Shown one piece after another: positions 1-9,084 of a DNA stretch of 40,217 nt. Source of the stretch: Candidatus Liptonbacteria bacterium (lineage in GTDB: Bacteria > Patescibacteriota > Minisyncoccia > UBA6257 > 2-01-FULL-56-20); assembly GCA_023244935.1 (NCBI GenBank), contig JAHFLJ010000007.1, forward strand, positions 1 through 40,217, written 5' to 3'. Positions within the stretch are counted from its first letter, which is position 1; every line of letters begins with the position of its first letter. The notes beneath the pieces were generated by a model. It saw only the letters and a program-made list of their open reading frames with translations. It made no database searches and had not been told where the DNA came from. The translations under genes were made by a program, and so were the position numbers.

Positions 1-707
1 CCGATTCGTGTTCCCATCGGCAATCCCTCGAGCGGAGTAAACCCCATTGAAGTGTCAAAAGACTTTCCGGCTTTTAAGGCGGTAATACTTGAACCGCTAC
101 CTAAATGACAAATAATCGTCTTTTCTTTCAAGCTACCGGCTGTCTCCAACTTTTCTACCGCCGACATCAAAGAAATCCCATGATATCCGAATTTTCGTAA
201 TCCAAAAGTATTTGAAACGTTTCGCGGAAGACTATATTCTCGCGCGACTTCACTAAGTGCTACGTGAAAAGCGCTATCCGAAACTGCATATATCGGGACA
301 CGCTCAAGATGCAACTTTAATGATTGGATTTCGGCAATAATCGGACCAACATGAAGCGGAGCTCTCTCGGCGACATCTTTAAGTTTTAACTCGTAGTCCG
401 AGTCGATCAATGTATTCCTGGTGAAAAATTCTCCTGGAGCCACCACTCTCAACCCAATTGTAGCAATTTCACTCGTATCTTTTATAAATTTCTTGAATAA
501 AAAGAAGTTTAAAATAAATTTAACTCCATCCCGATAATCCTCCTCGGTTATCTCGTTCCTGCCAACTCCAATTACCCCACCCCATGAAAATAAAAACTTT
601 CCATCAATCTTTTCCAAATTCAACCGACAAATCTCGCTCTTCTCGGAATAAAGAGCGTATTTTTTAGACGAGCTTCCGTTATTTACCGCTAAATATTTCT
701 TTTCCAT
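1..707 (-). CDS. ackA: Acetate kinase, partial (C-terminus beyond window start)
   Basis: Reverse-strand reading from ATG at 707: [22 protein letters not shown]... [10 protein letters not shown] ... FGYHGIS ... [38 protein letters not shown], the acetate kinase signature. Overlaps the end of the phosphoketolase ORF by 19 bp. Confidence 0.93.
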   Translation of the reverse strand, partial: [235 protein letters not shown]

Positions 708-3025
708 TGCCAATTTTCTATTTCCGGCAGATCCACGCCGTTTTTCTTTATATACTCCCAATGCTCCTCCAGCTTTATAGCGATATTTTTATCTAACTCT
801 TGAGCTTTCTCTGAACTAATCTTACCTGATTTTTCCGCCAAAGCAAAAACCTCCTTAGCCAAATGATACCTGCTGGTTTTGTTTCTAACCTGCATATCAA
901 AAGGCGTCGTCGTAGAGCCATTTTCAATATATCCATGAACCGAAAATCTGGAGCCACTATCCCTGACGTCAAATAACATTTGCTTTAATGTCTGCGGATA
1001 CCCATGGAAATTAAATATAACCGGCTTATCTTTGGTGAATAAATCGTAAAATTTATCCTTGGAATTGATATCTTTAATAAATCCTTTCGCCGAAAGATGA
1101 ATGATATTTACAAATCTCAGCCGAATGTCCGGTAGTTCCCACTTAATCAAGTCGATCGCCGCAAGCGCTTCTTTGGTCAAGTAATCACCAATGCCGACCA
1201 AAACAAAATCCGGATTTTCATCGCTGGCAAAATCCCAAATCATTGCGCCGGCCTCCAATTCTTTCTCCGCCAACTCCGGAGTAAGCCATCTTGGCTCTTG
1301 CGTCTTCCCGGCCACCAACAAATTTATTTCCGAACGCGACTCCAGCATTTTTTTAATAACTGCCAAAGAGCTGTTTCCGTCCGCAGGAAAATATGCATTA
1401 GCAAAAGCGCCTTGTCGCTTTAAAATTCCGTCAATAAATCCTGGATTTTGATGAGAAAACCCATTATGCTCTTGCCTCCACCCTGAAGAAGTCAAAATAT
1501 AATTCAAGGATGGAATCTCTCCGCGCCAGTGAATTTCGCGCGCTACACTTAAAAACTTCGCATATTGATCAACCATACTGGAAACAATTTGAATAAATGC
1601 TTCGTATGACGCAAAAACCGCATGCCTTCCGGTTAAAACATATCCCTGCAAAAGTCCCTGCAAATTATGTTCGGATAAGCACTCCATCACTCGTCCGTCC
1701 GTTGCTAAATCTTTATCCCACTTCTCGATTGGCAATCCGAAAACCCTCTTGGTTGTTTTAAAAACTTCATCAAGCTTGTTCGAATAAGTTTCATCCGGCG
1801 ACATTAACCTAAAATTTTGGCTATCGGCATTTAACTCAAAAACTTTATTAAGATAAGCGCCAACGCGACGCATTGAACTTGAACCGATTGTTCCGGGAAT
1901 ACTGGCATCTTCCGAAAATTCTTCCGCAGATGGCAGAATCAACCTTTTAACCAAATTTCCTCCAAAGGCATGCCTACTCTCGCCAATCCTCTTCCCGGGA
2001 TTTGGCAAAATAGACTTTATATCTTCGACAAATCCCAAATCACCATCAAAAAGAGAATTAAAATCATACGATTCTAACCATAAGTGGAGCGCGTTCAACT
2101 CAACTTTCTCTGACTTGGCAAGTGGCGCAGTTACTTGATGTGACAAATAGTTCCCTTCAATTTTTTGCCCGTGTAACTTTTTAATACCGGTCCAACCCTT
2201 TGGAGTTTCTAAAATTATCATCGGAAATCTTGCCGGAACTTTTAATATTCCGCTCCGCGCAAAGTCCTGAATCTTTCTAATTTTTTTATACGCCTCGTCC
2301 AAAACCGCTTCCGCTTTTTCATAAATATTGTTCCCGGAAATAAACATCGGCTCATATCCGTAGCCGGAAAAAAGATCTTTCAAATCTTTTTTATTCATCC
2401 TTCCGAAGAATGTCGGTCCGGAAATTTTATATCCATTCAAATGTAAAACCGGCAAAACCGCGCCATCTTTTGCAGGATTAATCAACTTATTTAAATGCCA
2501 TGAAGTCGCGAGTGGTCCGGTTTCCGCTTCACCGTCACCAATCAAACAAAAAGTTATTAAATCCGGATTATCCAAAACCGATCCGTAAGCAGTTGAAAGC
2601 GAATAACCCAATTCCCCACCTTCCAAAATTACTCCAGGTGCGCCCGGATTACTATGACTCGGAAACCCATATGGCCAACTAAAATTTTTACAAATATACC
2701 CCAACCCCGCTTCATTTTGCGTGGCCTGCGGGTAATACTTACCCAGAGTCCCCTCTATAAATAGATTTGCCTGTAGCGCCGGAAATCCATGACCTGGGCC
2801 TAATATAAAAAGAGATTCAAAGTCATGCTTTTTAACCAGATAATTTAAATTCGCATATAAAAAATTTATTCCCGGACAAGTCCCCCAGTGACCCAATAAC
2901 CGTGGCTTAATATCCGCAAAGGTTAATCGCTTATTTAATAAAAAATTATCCTGCAAATATATCTGTGCCGCGGAGATATAATTCGCCACCCGTACGTATT
3001 TCTTAATTGCCTCAATTTCACTCAT
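689..3025 (-). CDS. xfp: Xylulose-5-phosphate/fructose-6-phosphate phosphoketolase
   Basis: 778 aa; LLGHWGTCPGINFLYANLN, GPGHGFPALQANLFIEG, YGFPSHSNPGAPGVILEGGELGYSLSTAYG, GDGEAETGP (ThDP motif), ending ENWQWKR. Confidence 0.96.
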   Translation of the reverse strand: MSEIEAIKKYVRVANYISAAQIYLQDNFLLNKRLTFADIKPRLLGHWGTCPGINFLYANLNYLVKKHDFESLFILGPGHGFPALQANLFIEGTLGKYYPQATQNEAGLGYICKNFSWPYGFPSHSNPGAPGVILEGGELGYSLSTAYGSVLDNPDLITFCLIGDGEAETGPLATSWHLNKLINPAKDGAVLPVLHLNGYKISGPTFFGRMNKKDLKDLFSGYGYEPMFISGNNIYEKAEAVLDEAYKKIRKIQDFARSGILKVPARFPMIILETPKGWTGIKKLHGQKIEGNYLSHQVTAPLAKSEKVELNALHLWLESYDFNSLFDGDLGFVEDIKSILPNPGKRIGESRHAFGGNLVKRLILPSAEEFSEDASIPGTIGSSSMRRVGAYLNKVFELNADSQNFRLMSPDETYSNKLDEVFKTTKRVFGLPIEKWDKDLATDGRVMECLSEHNLQGLLQGYVLTGRHAVFASYEAFIQIVSSMVDQYAKFLSVAREIHWRGEIPSLNYILTSSGWRQEHNGFSHQNPGFIDGILKRQGAFANAYFPADGNSSLAVIKKMLESRSEINLLVAGKTQEPRWLTPELAEKELEAGAMIWDFASDENPDFVLVGIGDYLTKEALAAIDLIKWELPDIRLRFVNIIHLSAKGFIKDINSKDKFYDLFTKDKPVIFNFHGYPQTLKQMLFDVRDSGSRFSVHGYIENGSTTTPFDMQVRNKTSRYHLAKEVFALAEKSGKISSEKAQELDKNIAIKLEEHWEYIKKNGVDLPEIENWQWKRNI

Positions 3026-3039
3026 CCCTAAAGTATACC

Positions 3040-3067
3040 AAAAAACTCCGCATTCTGCAGAGTTTTT
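3040..3067 (-). terminator. Rho-independent terminator-like hairpin between sortase and phosphoketolase
   Basis: aaaaaactccgcattctgcagagttttt, stem with one mismatch, T-tract on the minus strand. Confidence 0.6.
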
Positions 3068-3123
3068 GTATAATCATCAATCATTGATGATAAGTTATTA
3101 GTCGCGCCCACTCGCATATCGGT

Positions 3124-3777
3124 TTATAGCGCCTCCGTGTCTGTTAGCTTCGCCTGTACTAAATTACGCTTAGATGCATGGCCTATAGGATAACAAGTAA
3201 TCAAATCAACTTCCGCAAAATTAGTCGGCTTGGAGAGTTCCGCATTGGTTGCATCCGGAGTCATATAACTCACCGCAAAAACCTCGTAAGTTAGTTTTTG
3301 ATTCTTACTTAACACAAAAAACTTATCGCCTACTTTCATCTGCGGTAAAAGAGCAAAGACCGTCGCATAATTTCCCCGATACCAACTCGCGCGCGAGCTG
3401 TGTCCCAAAATAACCGAACGTCCTACTTTCTCGCTAATCGGCGCAGAATCCGGATAGATGCTAACCCCACCTTCCATTCCGGCAAGGATCGCCTTCGTTG
3501 AACCGTCCGCGGGAACAATAATCGGAGTGCGAGTATCTATCTTCGGCAAATATAACTCATATTCTCCGCTCTGTAACTGCTTAATTTCATTAGGATCGCC
3601 GGAAAATGTCAAGATATCACCGCCTTTCAAATCACTGCTGGCGAAAGGAGAGCTTAAAAAAAGCGCGTAGCGCAAATTTATAAAAAATGCTCCGCCGTTA
3701 AGAAGCAAATAAAAAAATAAACTCATTCCAAAAAATAAGATTAAAAAGATATTTAACTGTCTCAGGTGGGCTTTCAT
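3124..3777 (-). CDS. Sortase family transpeptidase
   Basis: 217 aa, N-terminal TM, catalytic His in VILGHSS, Cys in DLITCYP, Arg downstream (SKRNLV). Confidence 0.88.
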   Translation of the reverse strand: MKAHLRQLNIFLILFFGMSLFFYLLLNGGAFFINLRYALFLSSPFASSDLKGGDILTFSGDPNEIKQLQSGEYELYLPKIDTRTPIIVPADGSTKAILAGMEGGVSIYPDSAPISEKVGRSVILGHSSRASWYRGNYATVFALLPQMKVGDKFFVLSKNQKLTYEVFAVSYMTPDATNAELSKPTNFAEVDLITCYPIGHASKRNLVQAKLTDTEAL

Positions 3778-3779
3778 TT

Positions 3780-4793
3780 TTATTTTCCCTGCTCAATTGA
3801 AACGGTAGAGAAAGAAATTGGAGTAACTCTCGCGAACGCGGTAACTCCGGCTCCGTTAAATAAAACATATCCAAAAGCCAATACCAAGATTAAAGCTCTG
3901 AAAATTGTTGATGTCCCCATTTTAACTCCCCTAATTGCTATAAAGAACACGCCTATCACTGTCGCTAATATTGCGAATGCCGAAAATAATCGCATAAGTA
4001 TTTCTTTATTCACGAAGATTGCGATTGTTTTCAAAATTTCATCGTCGATTTTAGGGATGATATCTTGTTTTACTTGACTCTCACCTAGAACTTCTGGGTT
4101 TACGGCGATCTTTTCCGAAATACCGGGGTTTATATTTGAAACAGGAGGAGTAGTTTTAATCACCGGCACAGGTTTTGGTGGAGTTGCAGTCTTAACCGGC
4201 TGAGTTGTATTATATGGCTTGCCCGCTTCGACGCGAGGCGAACCAAAATATTGAGCCACCAAGATAGTGTCGCGACCGTCCAATATTCCATAGCCAACCG
4301 CTACGCCGATTTCCGAATAAAGCTTATTTAAAATATTTGCTCGGTGAGTAGGAGAATTCATCAATCCTTTATTTACATCCTCGGCGGTCACAAAATCTAC
4401 CGCCAAATTTTCTCCGGCAGCGAGATATTTATATCCGGCGCTTTTTATAAAATCCCAAGGAGTTTTATTCTCCGGAGATACATGCGCAAAATAATTATTA
4501 TTCAACATGTCCTGAACCTTTTGCTCAGCCGCATTGTTAAGTGTTGAATTAATTTTTAATTCACTAAGGCCGGCATTCTTCCGATCAAGATTTGCAAGCG
4601 CGATTATTTCTCCGGCAGAGTATCCTTTAGACCCGGCAAGCAATGCTACCTGTCTATATCTATAGACTGTCGGCGAAATTAAAAACGCCATAGCTATAAC
4701 AACTAACGGGAGAAAAACTTGCAAAGATAGTACGCTCGGTACAAATCCATTTTCCTCGGTTGGAATGAATATATTCCTTAGTGTTTTAAGCAT
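3780..4793 (-). CDS. CAP (SCP/PR-1) domain membrane protein
   Basis: N-terminal TM; ANLDRKNAGLSELKINSTLNNAAEQKVQDMLNNNYFAHVSPENKTPWDFIKSAGYKYLAAGENLAVDF...SPTHRANILN...EIGVAV; two C-terminal TM segments. Confidence 0.85.
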   Translation of the reverse strand: MLKTLRNIFIPTEENGFVPSVLSLQVFLPLVVIAMAFLISPTVYRYRQVALLAGSKGYSAGEIIALANLDRKNAGLSELKINSTLNNAAEQKVQDMLNNNYFAHVSPENKTPWDFIKSAGYKYLAAGENLAVDFVTAEDVNKGLMNSPTHRANILNKLYSEIGVAVGYGILDGRDTILVAQYFGSPRVEAGKPYNTTQPVKTATPPKPVPVIKTTPPVSNINPGISEKIAVNPEVLGESQVKQDIIPKIDDEILKTIAIFVNKEILMRLFSAFAILATVIGVFFIAIRGVKMGTSTIFRALILVLAFGYVLFNGAGVTAFARVTPISFSTVSIEQGK

Positions 4794-4913
4794 GACGTTT
4801 TTATTTTAACTTAATTTTTATGAGCAAGCCAGCATCGCCCCACAGTCTCGCCGTCTGGCGAATCGCCGAATCCGTAAGCCAACAAAGAAGACGGAACCAT
4901 GACGCGTCAAAAC

Positions 4914-7469
4914 TTATACGTCAGGAGCAGACTCGGCTTTCTTAATTGCAGATAATAAAGAATCGATTTCGGTCTTTGGTCTTACTGCTCGGAAAACTCC
5001 GCGCTCTTCCTCTTTCGGCTCAATCGGTTCGGACTTTTGAGCAACACTGATCGTGGCAAAAGAAACTTTACGTTTTTCCGGTCGGCTATAGAAAAAGTAA
5101 AAATACATTATAGCTGAAGCCATAAATCCTAAGCTGAGCACCCAAGGCATTATATCCTCCGGACCGGTAACGATATCTGCCGCACCCAAAACCTGTCCAC
5201 GATTCCTAAGCTGAATAGTCGCAAAAGCATTCTGATTATTAGAATTCATCGTAGCAACCGCCTGATTGGTTATCGTAACCGCAGGAGAGTTAAGTCCAAC
5301 AGTTGCCCTTAAATGAATTACTTTTTCTTCACCCGGATAAAGATTACCTAGAGAAGTTCCAAAATTAATTACACTATCGCTTAAGTAATAACCGTTATTA
5401 GTTGCGCTACCGTAAACATAATTCAAGTCGGATGGCAACAAGTCTTTCAAGGTCACTTCAGCGCTTGTATTCCCGCTGTTTCGAATTCTTATCTCAAATT
5501 CCAACAAATCGGCACTCTGCGCTTCAATTGAGTTAACGTAAACATTTTGATTAAGAGTCTTATTCAAAACGTTTTTAGTTATCTGAAAATAAGTATTATT
5601 TCCGGATATCGCATTCACACTCACATAACAAGTTGCGGTCTGACCGTTGCTGGTAACGGTAACATTTCTGGATCCGGCCGAATTAAATCTGGTGGAAAAA
5701 TTCTGACCGTTTCCGTAAGTTGTTTGAGCATCATATGCGCTCCAACTATAATTCCCATTTCCGCCACTGGCATAGAAATTTACGGAATCATTAACATTAA
5801 CAGTTTGATTCTGTGGCCCACAAGTTAAATTATTCTGAATTTGGTTAATAGTCACACTACAAGTAGCGGTTTGATCACCACTTGAAACTACTACCGTCCT
5901 AAATCCGGAATTTGAATATTGAGTTGAAAAACTTGAACCGTTTCCATAAGACGGAGATCCTTCACTGGCATACCAGTTATAAGTTCCGGTTCCGCCAGTT
6001 GCGGAAAAGTTCATATATGAACCGGTGTTTCCGCTTTGACTTTGAGGATTACAAGATAAAGTTTGCGAAGGCTGAGTGTTTACAATAACACTGCAAGTAG
6101 CGGTTTGATTTCCGCTGGTAACAGTTACAATTCTGGCGCCGATAGAAGCATACGAAGTCGAAAAACTTGAACTACTACCGGTCGATGGAGATCCGTCACT
6201 GGAAGACCAACTGTAAGTTCCGGTTCCGCCGGTTGCGGAAAAGTTCGCGGTTCCGCCAATCAATACTGACTGATTTGCAGGATTACATGACAAGGTTGGA
6301 ACCGGTGGCTCATTAACTAAAACATTACAAGTTTTAGTCTGATTTCCACTAGAAACCGTCACGATTTTATTTCCGGAAACAGAATAACTGGTTGAAAAAT
6401 TCTGAGAAGATCCCGAGGTCGGACTTCCGCCGGTTGCAGACCAACTATAAGTTCCGGTTCCGCCGGTTGCGGAAAAGTTCGCGGAACTGTTTATAAATAC
6501 AGACTGATTCTGAGGATTGCAAGATAAAGTTTGAGTTGGAAGCTCATTAACAACCACACTACAATTCGCTGTTTGGGATCCGCTTGAAACAACAACTGTT
6601 CTGGTTCCGATAGAATTATATATTGTGCTAAAGTTTGAACCATTCCCGATTGAAGGAGATCCATCACCTGAAGACCAACTGTAAGTTCCGGTTCCGCCGG
6701 TTGCGGAAAAGTTCGCGGTTCCGCCAATCAATACTGACTGATTTGCAGGATTACATGACAAGGTTGGAACCGGTGGCTCATTAACTAAAACATTACAAGT
6801 TTTAGTCTGATTTCCACTAGAAACCGTCACGATTTTATTTCCGGAAACAGAATAACTGGTTGAAAAATTCTGAGATGATCCGGATGTTGGACTTCCGCCG
6901 GTTGCGGACCAACTGTAAGTTCCGGTTCCGCCGGTTGCGGAAAAGTTCGCGGAACTATTTATATCTACCGTTTGATTCGCCGGACTACAGGTTAATTGTG
7001 GAGTAACGCCACAAAGCGGATTGGAAGTAAATTTATAATCCAATAAATTCTGACCCGGGAATCCGCCAGCCGCGTCACTTAGATGAGGCTGAACCTGCCC
7101 CTCGTATAAATCTACTTGAGTTCTACAGCTAGCGTTGTCAGCTATAAGCTGTCGAGTATGTCCTGGAGGCAAAGTTAAAGTCTCATAATCATGTAAAATC
7201 TGAGTATCCAACCAGCCGGGATTCCCCGGCTCGATGAATACTTCATACGTAGCAAGAGTAACTGTCTTGGCACAAGCCGAATGATTCGTAATAGTAGCAT
7301 GAGACTGAGCTCCGGAATAAGAAGTTATACTTCCGGTAAGAGCTCCGGCAAAATCACAAGAAGTTTGTGCATTTGCCGAGTTAATAGATCCAAATATGCT
7401 ACTAAAAATACCCACGATTATGAAAATGATAGCGATTGCTTTTAAATTGTTATTAATTATTTTATTCAT
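4914..7469 (-). CDS. Secreted surface protein with six Ig/PKD-like repeats, a DUF11-like domain and a C-terminal membrane anchor
   Basis: Likely start MNKIINNNLKAIAIIFIIVGIFSSIFG at 7469 (track start 7547) gives a signal peptide; repeats of (T)LSCxPxNQSVxxxxxANFSATGGTGTYSWS; tail ADIVTGPEDIMPWVLSLGFMASAIMYFYFFYSRPEKRK. Confidence 0.8.
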   Translation of the reverse strand: MNKIINNNLKAIAIIFIIVGIFSSIFGSINSANAQTSCDFAGALTGSITSYSGAQSHATITNHSACAKTVTLATYEVFIEPGNPGWLDTQILHDYETLTLPPGHTRQLIADNASCRTQVDLYEGQVQPHLSDAAGGFPGQNLLDYKFTSNPLCGVTPQLTCSPANQTVDINSSANFSATGGTGTYSWSATGGSPTSGSSQNFSTSYSVSGNKIVTVSSGNQTKTCNVLVNEPPVPTLSCNPANQSVLIGGTANFSATGGTGTYSWSSGDGSPSIGNGSNFSTIYNSIGTRTVVVSSGSQTANCSVVVNELPTQTLSCNPQNQSVFINSSANFSATGGTGTYSWSATGGSPTSGSSQNFSTSYSVSGNKIVTVSSGNQTKTCNVLVNEPPVPTLSCNPANQSVLIGGTANFSATGGTGTYSWSSSDGSPSTGSSSSFSTSYASIGARIVTVTSGNQTATCSVIVNTQPSQTLSCNPQSQSGNTGSYMNFSATGGTGTYNWYASEGSPSYGNGSSFSTQYSNSGFRTVVVSSGDQTATCSVTINQIQNNLTCGPQNQTVNVNDSVNFYASGGNGNYSWSAYDAQTTYGNGQNFSTRFNSAGSRNVTVTSNGQTATCYVSVNAISGNNTYFQITKNVLNKTLNQNVYVNSIEAQSADLLEFEIRIRNSGNTSAEVTLKDLLPSDLNYVYGSATNNGYYLSDSVINFGTSLGNLYPGEEKVIHLRATVGLNSPAVTITNQAVATMNSNNQNAFATIQLRNRGQVLGAADIVTGPEDIMPWVLSLGFMASAIMYFYFFYSRPEKRKVSFATISVAQKSEPIEPKEEERGVFRAVRPKTEIDSLLSAIKKAESAPDV
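6202..6406 (-). repeat. 205-bp perfect direct repeat, copy 1, inside the surface protein gene
   Basis: gaagaccaactgtaagttccgg...ggttgaaaaattctgag, identical to 6670-6874, offset 468 bp. Confidence 0.93.
6670..6874 (-). repeat. 205-bp perfect direct repeat, copy 2
   Basis: Identical to 6202-6406; offset 468 bp = 156 codons = two Ig-like domains. Confidence 0.93.
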
Positions 7470-7723
7470 CTTTTTATTTATGCACTTTTTAGGCACACTA
7501 AATTGTAGACATATTCTATCATTTACTAAGCTTTTTGTCAATACCACGAGCTGATGTGCAAGCCCATATGCGGTTTCTAGGTATCATTCAGATATGATTA
7601 TTTCTATGTAAAAACAATCAAAGAAGAACGTCCAAGGTGGATACTTCCAATATGTCGCAAAGAAGTCAGGCTTTGTGATTCTGCAAGGGCATCCAGAGAT
7701 GTATGAACCCATATTCCCCATAA

Positions 7724-7750
7724 AAATAAGCCCAAAAACAGGGCTTATTT
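7724..7750 (-). terminator. Rho-independent terminator
   Basis: aaataagccc-aaaaaca-gggcttattt, just downstream of the minus-strand 7772-8260 ORF. Confidence 0.75.
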
Positions 7751-7771
7751 CGTTTATTCGGCGAAGGGAGA

Positions 7772-8260
7772 TTACGCTAAATTCTTTGGTGCTGGTATTA
7801 CTTTTTTATCGAGGACCACTGCCGGCTTTGCAACTTCTTTCTTCTTCCCTTCCTTCGCCATAACTGCCGCTTTAATTTTCGCGATATCTTTACGTATCTC
7901 CCCTATTTCTTCCACCATATGCTTTATTTTATAATCCTCTAATTCTATATCCTGCTCGGTTTTCTGATCTATGCGCTTCTCTTCTTTAAGTCCGGAAACA
8001 ATAATTTGCTCTCCGATAAAGAATGAAATAAATGTGCCCGTAGCCAACATTACAATAACGCTGATTATCATTGAAGCAACCGGATGTAAGAACCAAAATC
8101 CGTATTGAATATAAAGCATATCCATCATATCCCAAACTCCCCGCCAAAAAATAACAACCGAAAAACCTCCAATTATTGCGTAAAGAATCGGATGCTTGCT
8201 TAAAGCGTGCCGAATTCTGTCCTCTCCTTTATCAAGAAACTTTAGTACCTTCTTAATCAT
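7772..8260 (-). CDS. Hypothetical membrane protein (2 TM plus coiled-coil/charged tail)
   Basis: 162 aa; two hydrophobic segments then a Lys/Glu-rich helix; followed by a terminator. Confidence 0.7.
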   Translation of the reverse strand: MIKKVLKFLDKGEDRIRHALSKHPILYAIIGGFSVVIFWRGVWDMMDMLYIQYGFWFLHPVASMIISVIVMLATGTFISFFIGEQIIVSGLKEEKRIDQKTEQDIELEDYKIKHMVEEIGEIRKDIAKIKAAVMAKEGKKKEVAKPAVVLDKKVIPAPKNLA

Positions 8261-8332
8261 TAATATAAATTATAATACAAAATTAATTTTCCGTTAAACC
8301 ACAGTAAACTATTTTTAATACAATCCGAAAAT

Positions 8333-8449
8333 TTAACCAGTCCAACTCAAACCATCAACAGGAGCAGAACTAGGAGTTGGCCAGAAGATTATAGCCAAGA
8401 CTATTAGTGCTACGACCAGCAAAACGATAATTATTGTTTTTGCATTCAT
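8333..8449 (-). CDS. Small single-TM protein (38 aa), not in ORF track
   Basis: MNAKTIIIVLLVVALIVLAIIFWPTPSSAPVDGLSWTG*; same strand, downstream of mscL. Confidence 0.45.
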   Translation of the reverse strand: MNAKTIIIVLLVVALIVLAIIFWPTPSSAPVDGLSWTG

Positions 8450-8515
8450 ACGCTCATTATACAAAATACAAACCCCGCGTATTACGAGGTTGTTCATAAC
8501 TAATTTAACAAAAAA

Positions 8516-8956
8516 TTAAAGACTCGAGGTGCAATTCGGGCACTTGGTAGCTTTAATTGAAATATGCGTAAAACAAAATGGACACTCCTTCGTGTTTGGC
8601 TCCGGCGGGATTTCCTCCTTCTTTAATTTGCTCAATTGTTTAATCACCATGAAAATCGCAAAAGCAATTATTATAAAATCGATGACTGAGTTTATAAACA
8701 TTCCATACCGTAAAGCAATCGCCGGCATATTCCCACTCGCAGCTCGAAGAACAAATTCTTTATTCGCAAAATCAACTCCGCCCATCAGAAGTCCGAGTGG
8801 CGGCATGATAATATCCGCGACCAAAGAACTGACAATTTTTCCAAAAGCCGAACCGATGATGACACCAACCGCCAAGTCAACAACATTCCCCTTCATTGCG
8901 AATGCCTTGAAATCACTGAATGTTTGTTTTGCTTTTTGCATATCAAAATTATACAT
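8516..8956 (-). CDS. mscL: Large-conductance mechanosensitive channel MscL with C-terminal zinc ribbon
   Basis: [48 protein letters not shown] (MscL TM1) ... [19 protein letters not shown]; tail [19 protein letters not shown]. Start may be 8941 (MQKAKQ). Confidence 0.93.
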   Translation of the reverse strand: MYNFDMQKAKQTFSDFKAFAMKGNVVDLAVGVIIGSAFGKIVSSLVADIIMPPLGLLMGGVDFANKEFVLRAASGNMPAIALRYGMFINSVIDFIIIAFAIFMVIKQLSKLKKEEIPPEPNTKECPFCFTHISIKATKCPNCTSSL

Positions 8957-9029
8957 TCTTCCAAGTAATTATAAAATATATGGCGCATTGAACACATTAT
9001 TATTCGTACACATTGGTAATTTCGTAACA

Positions 9030-9060
9030 CAAAAAAAGAGCCCCCGGTATTAGCGGGGGC
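9030..9060 (-). terminator. Rho-independent terminator
   Basis: aaaaaaagagcccccggtattagcgggggc, directly 3' of the minus-strand GC-rich gene ending at 9085. Confidence 0.8.
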
Positions 9061-9084
9061 GAAACGGAGCAGAGATAAAAGAAG

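Noticed and set aside
6180-6960. Regularly spaced DNA repeats as a CRISPR-like array
   Set aside because: Repeats are in frame, code for Ig-like domains, and differ in length and identity; no spacers or cas genes.
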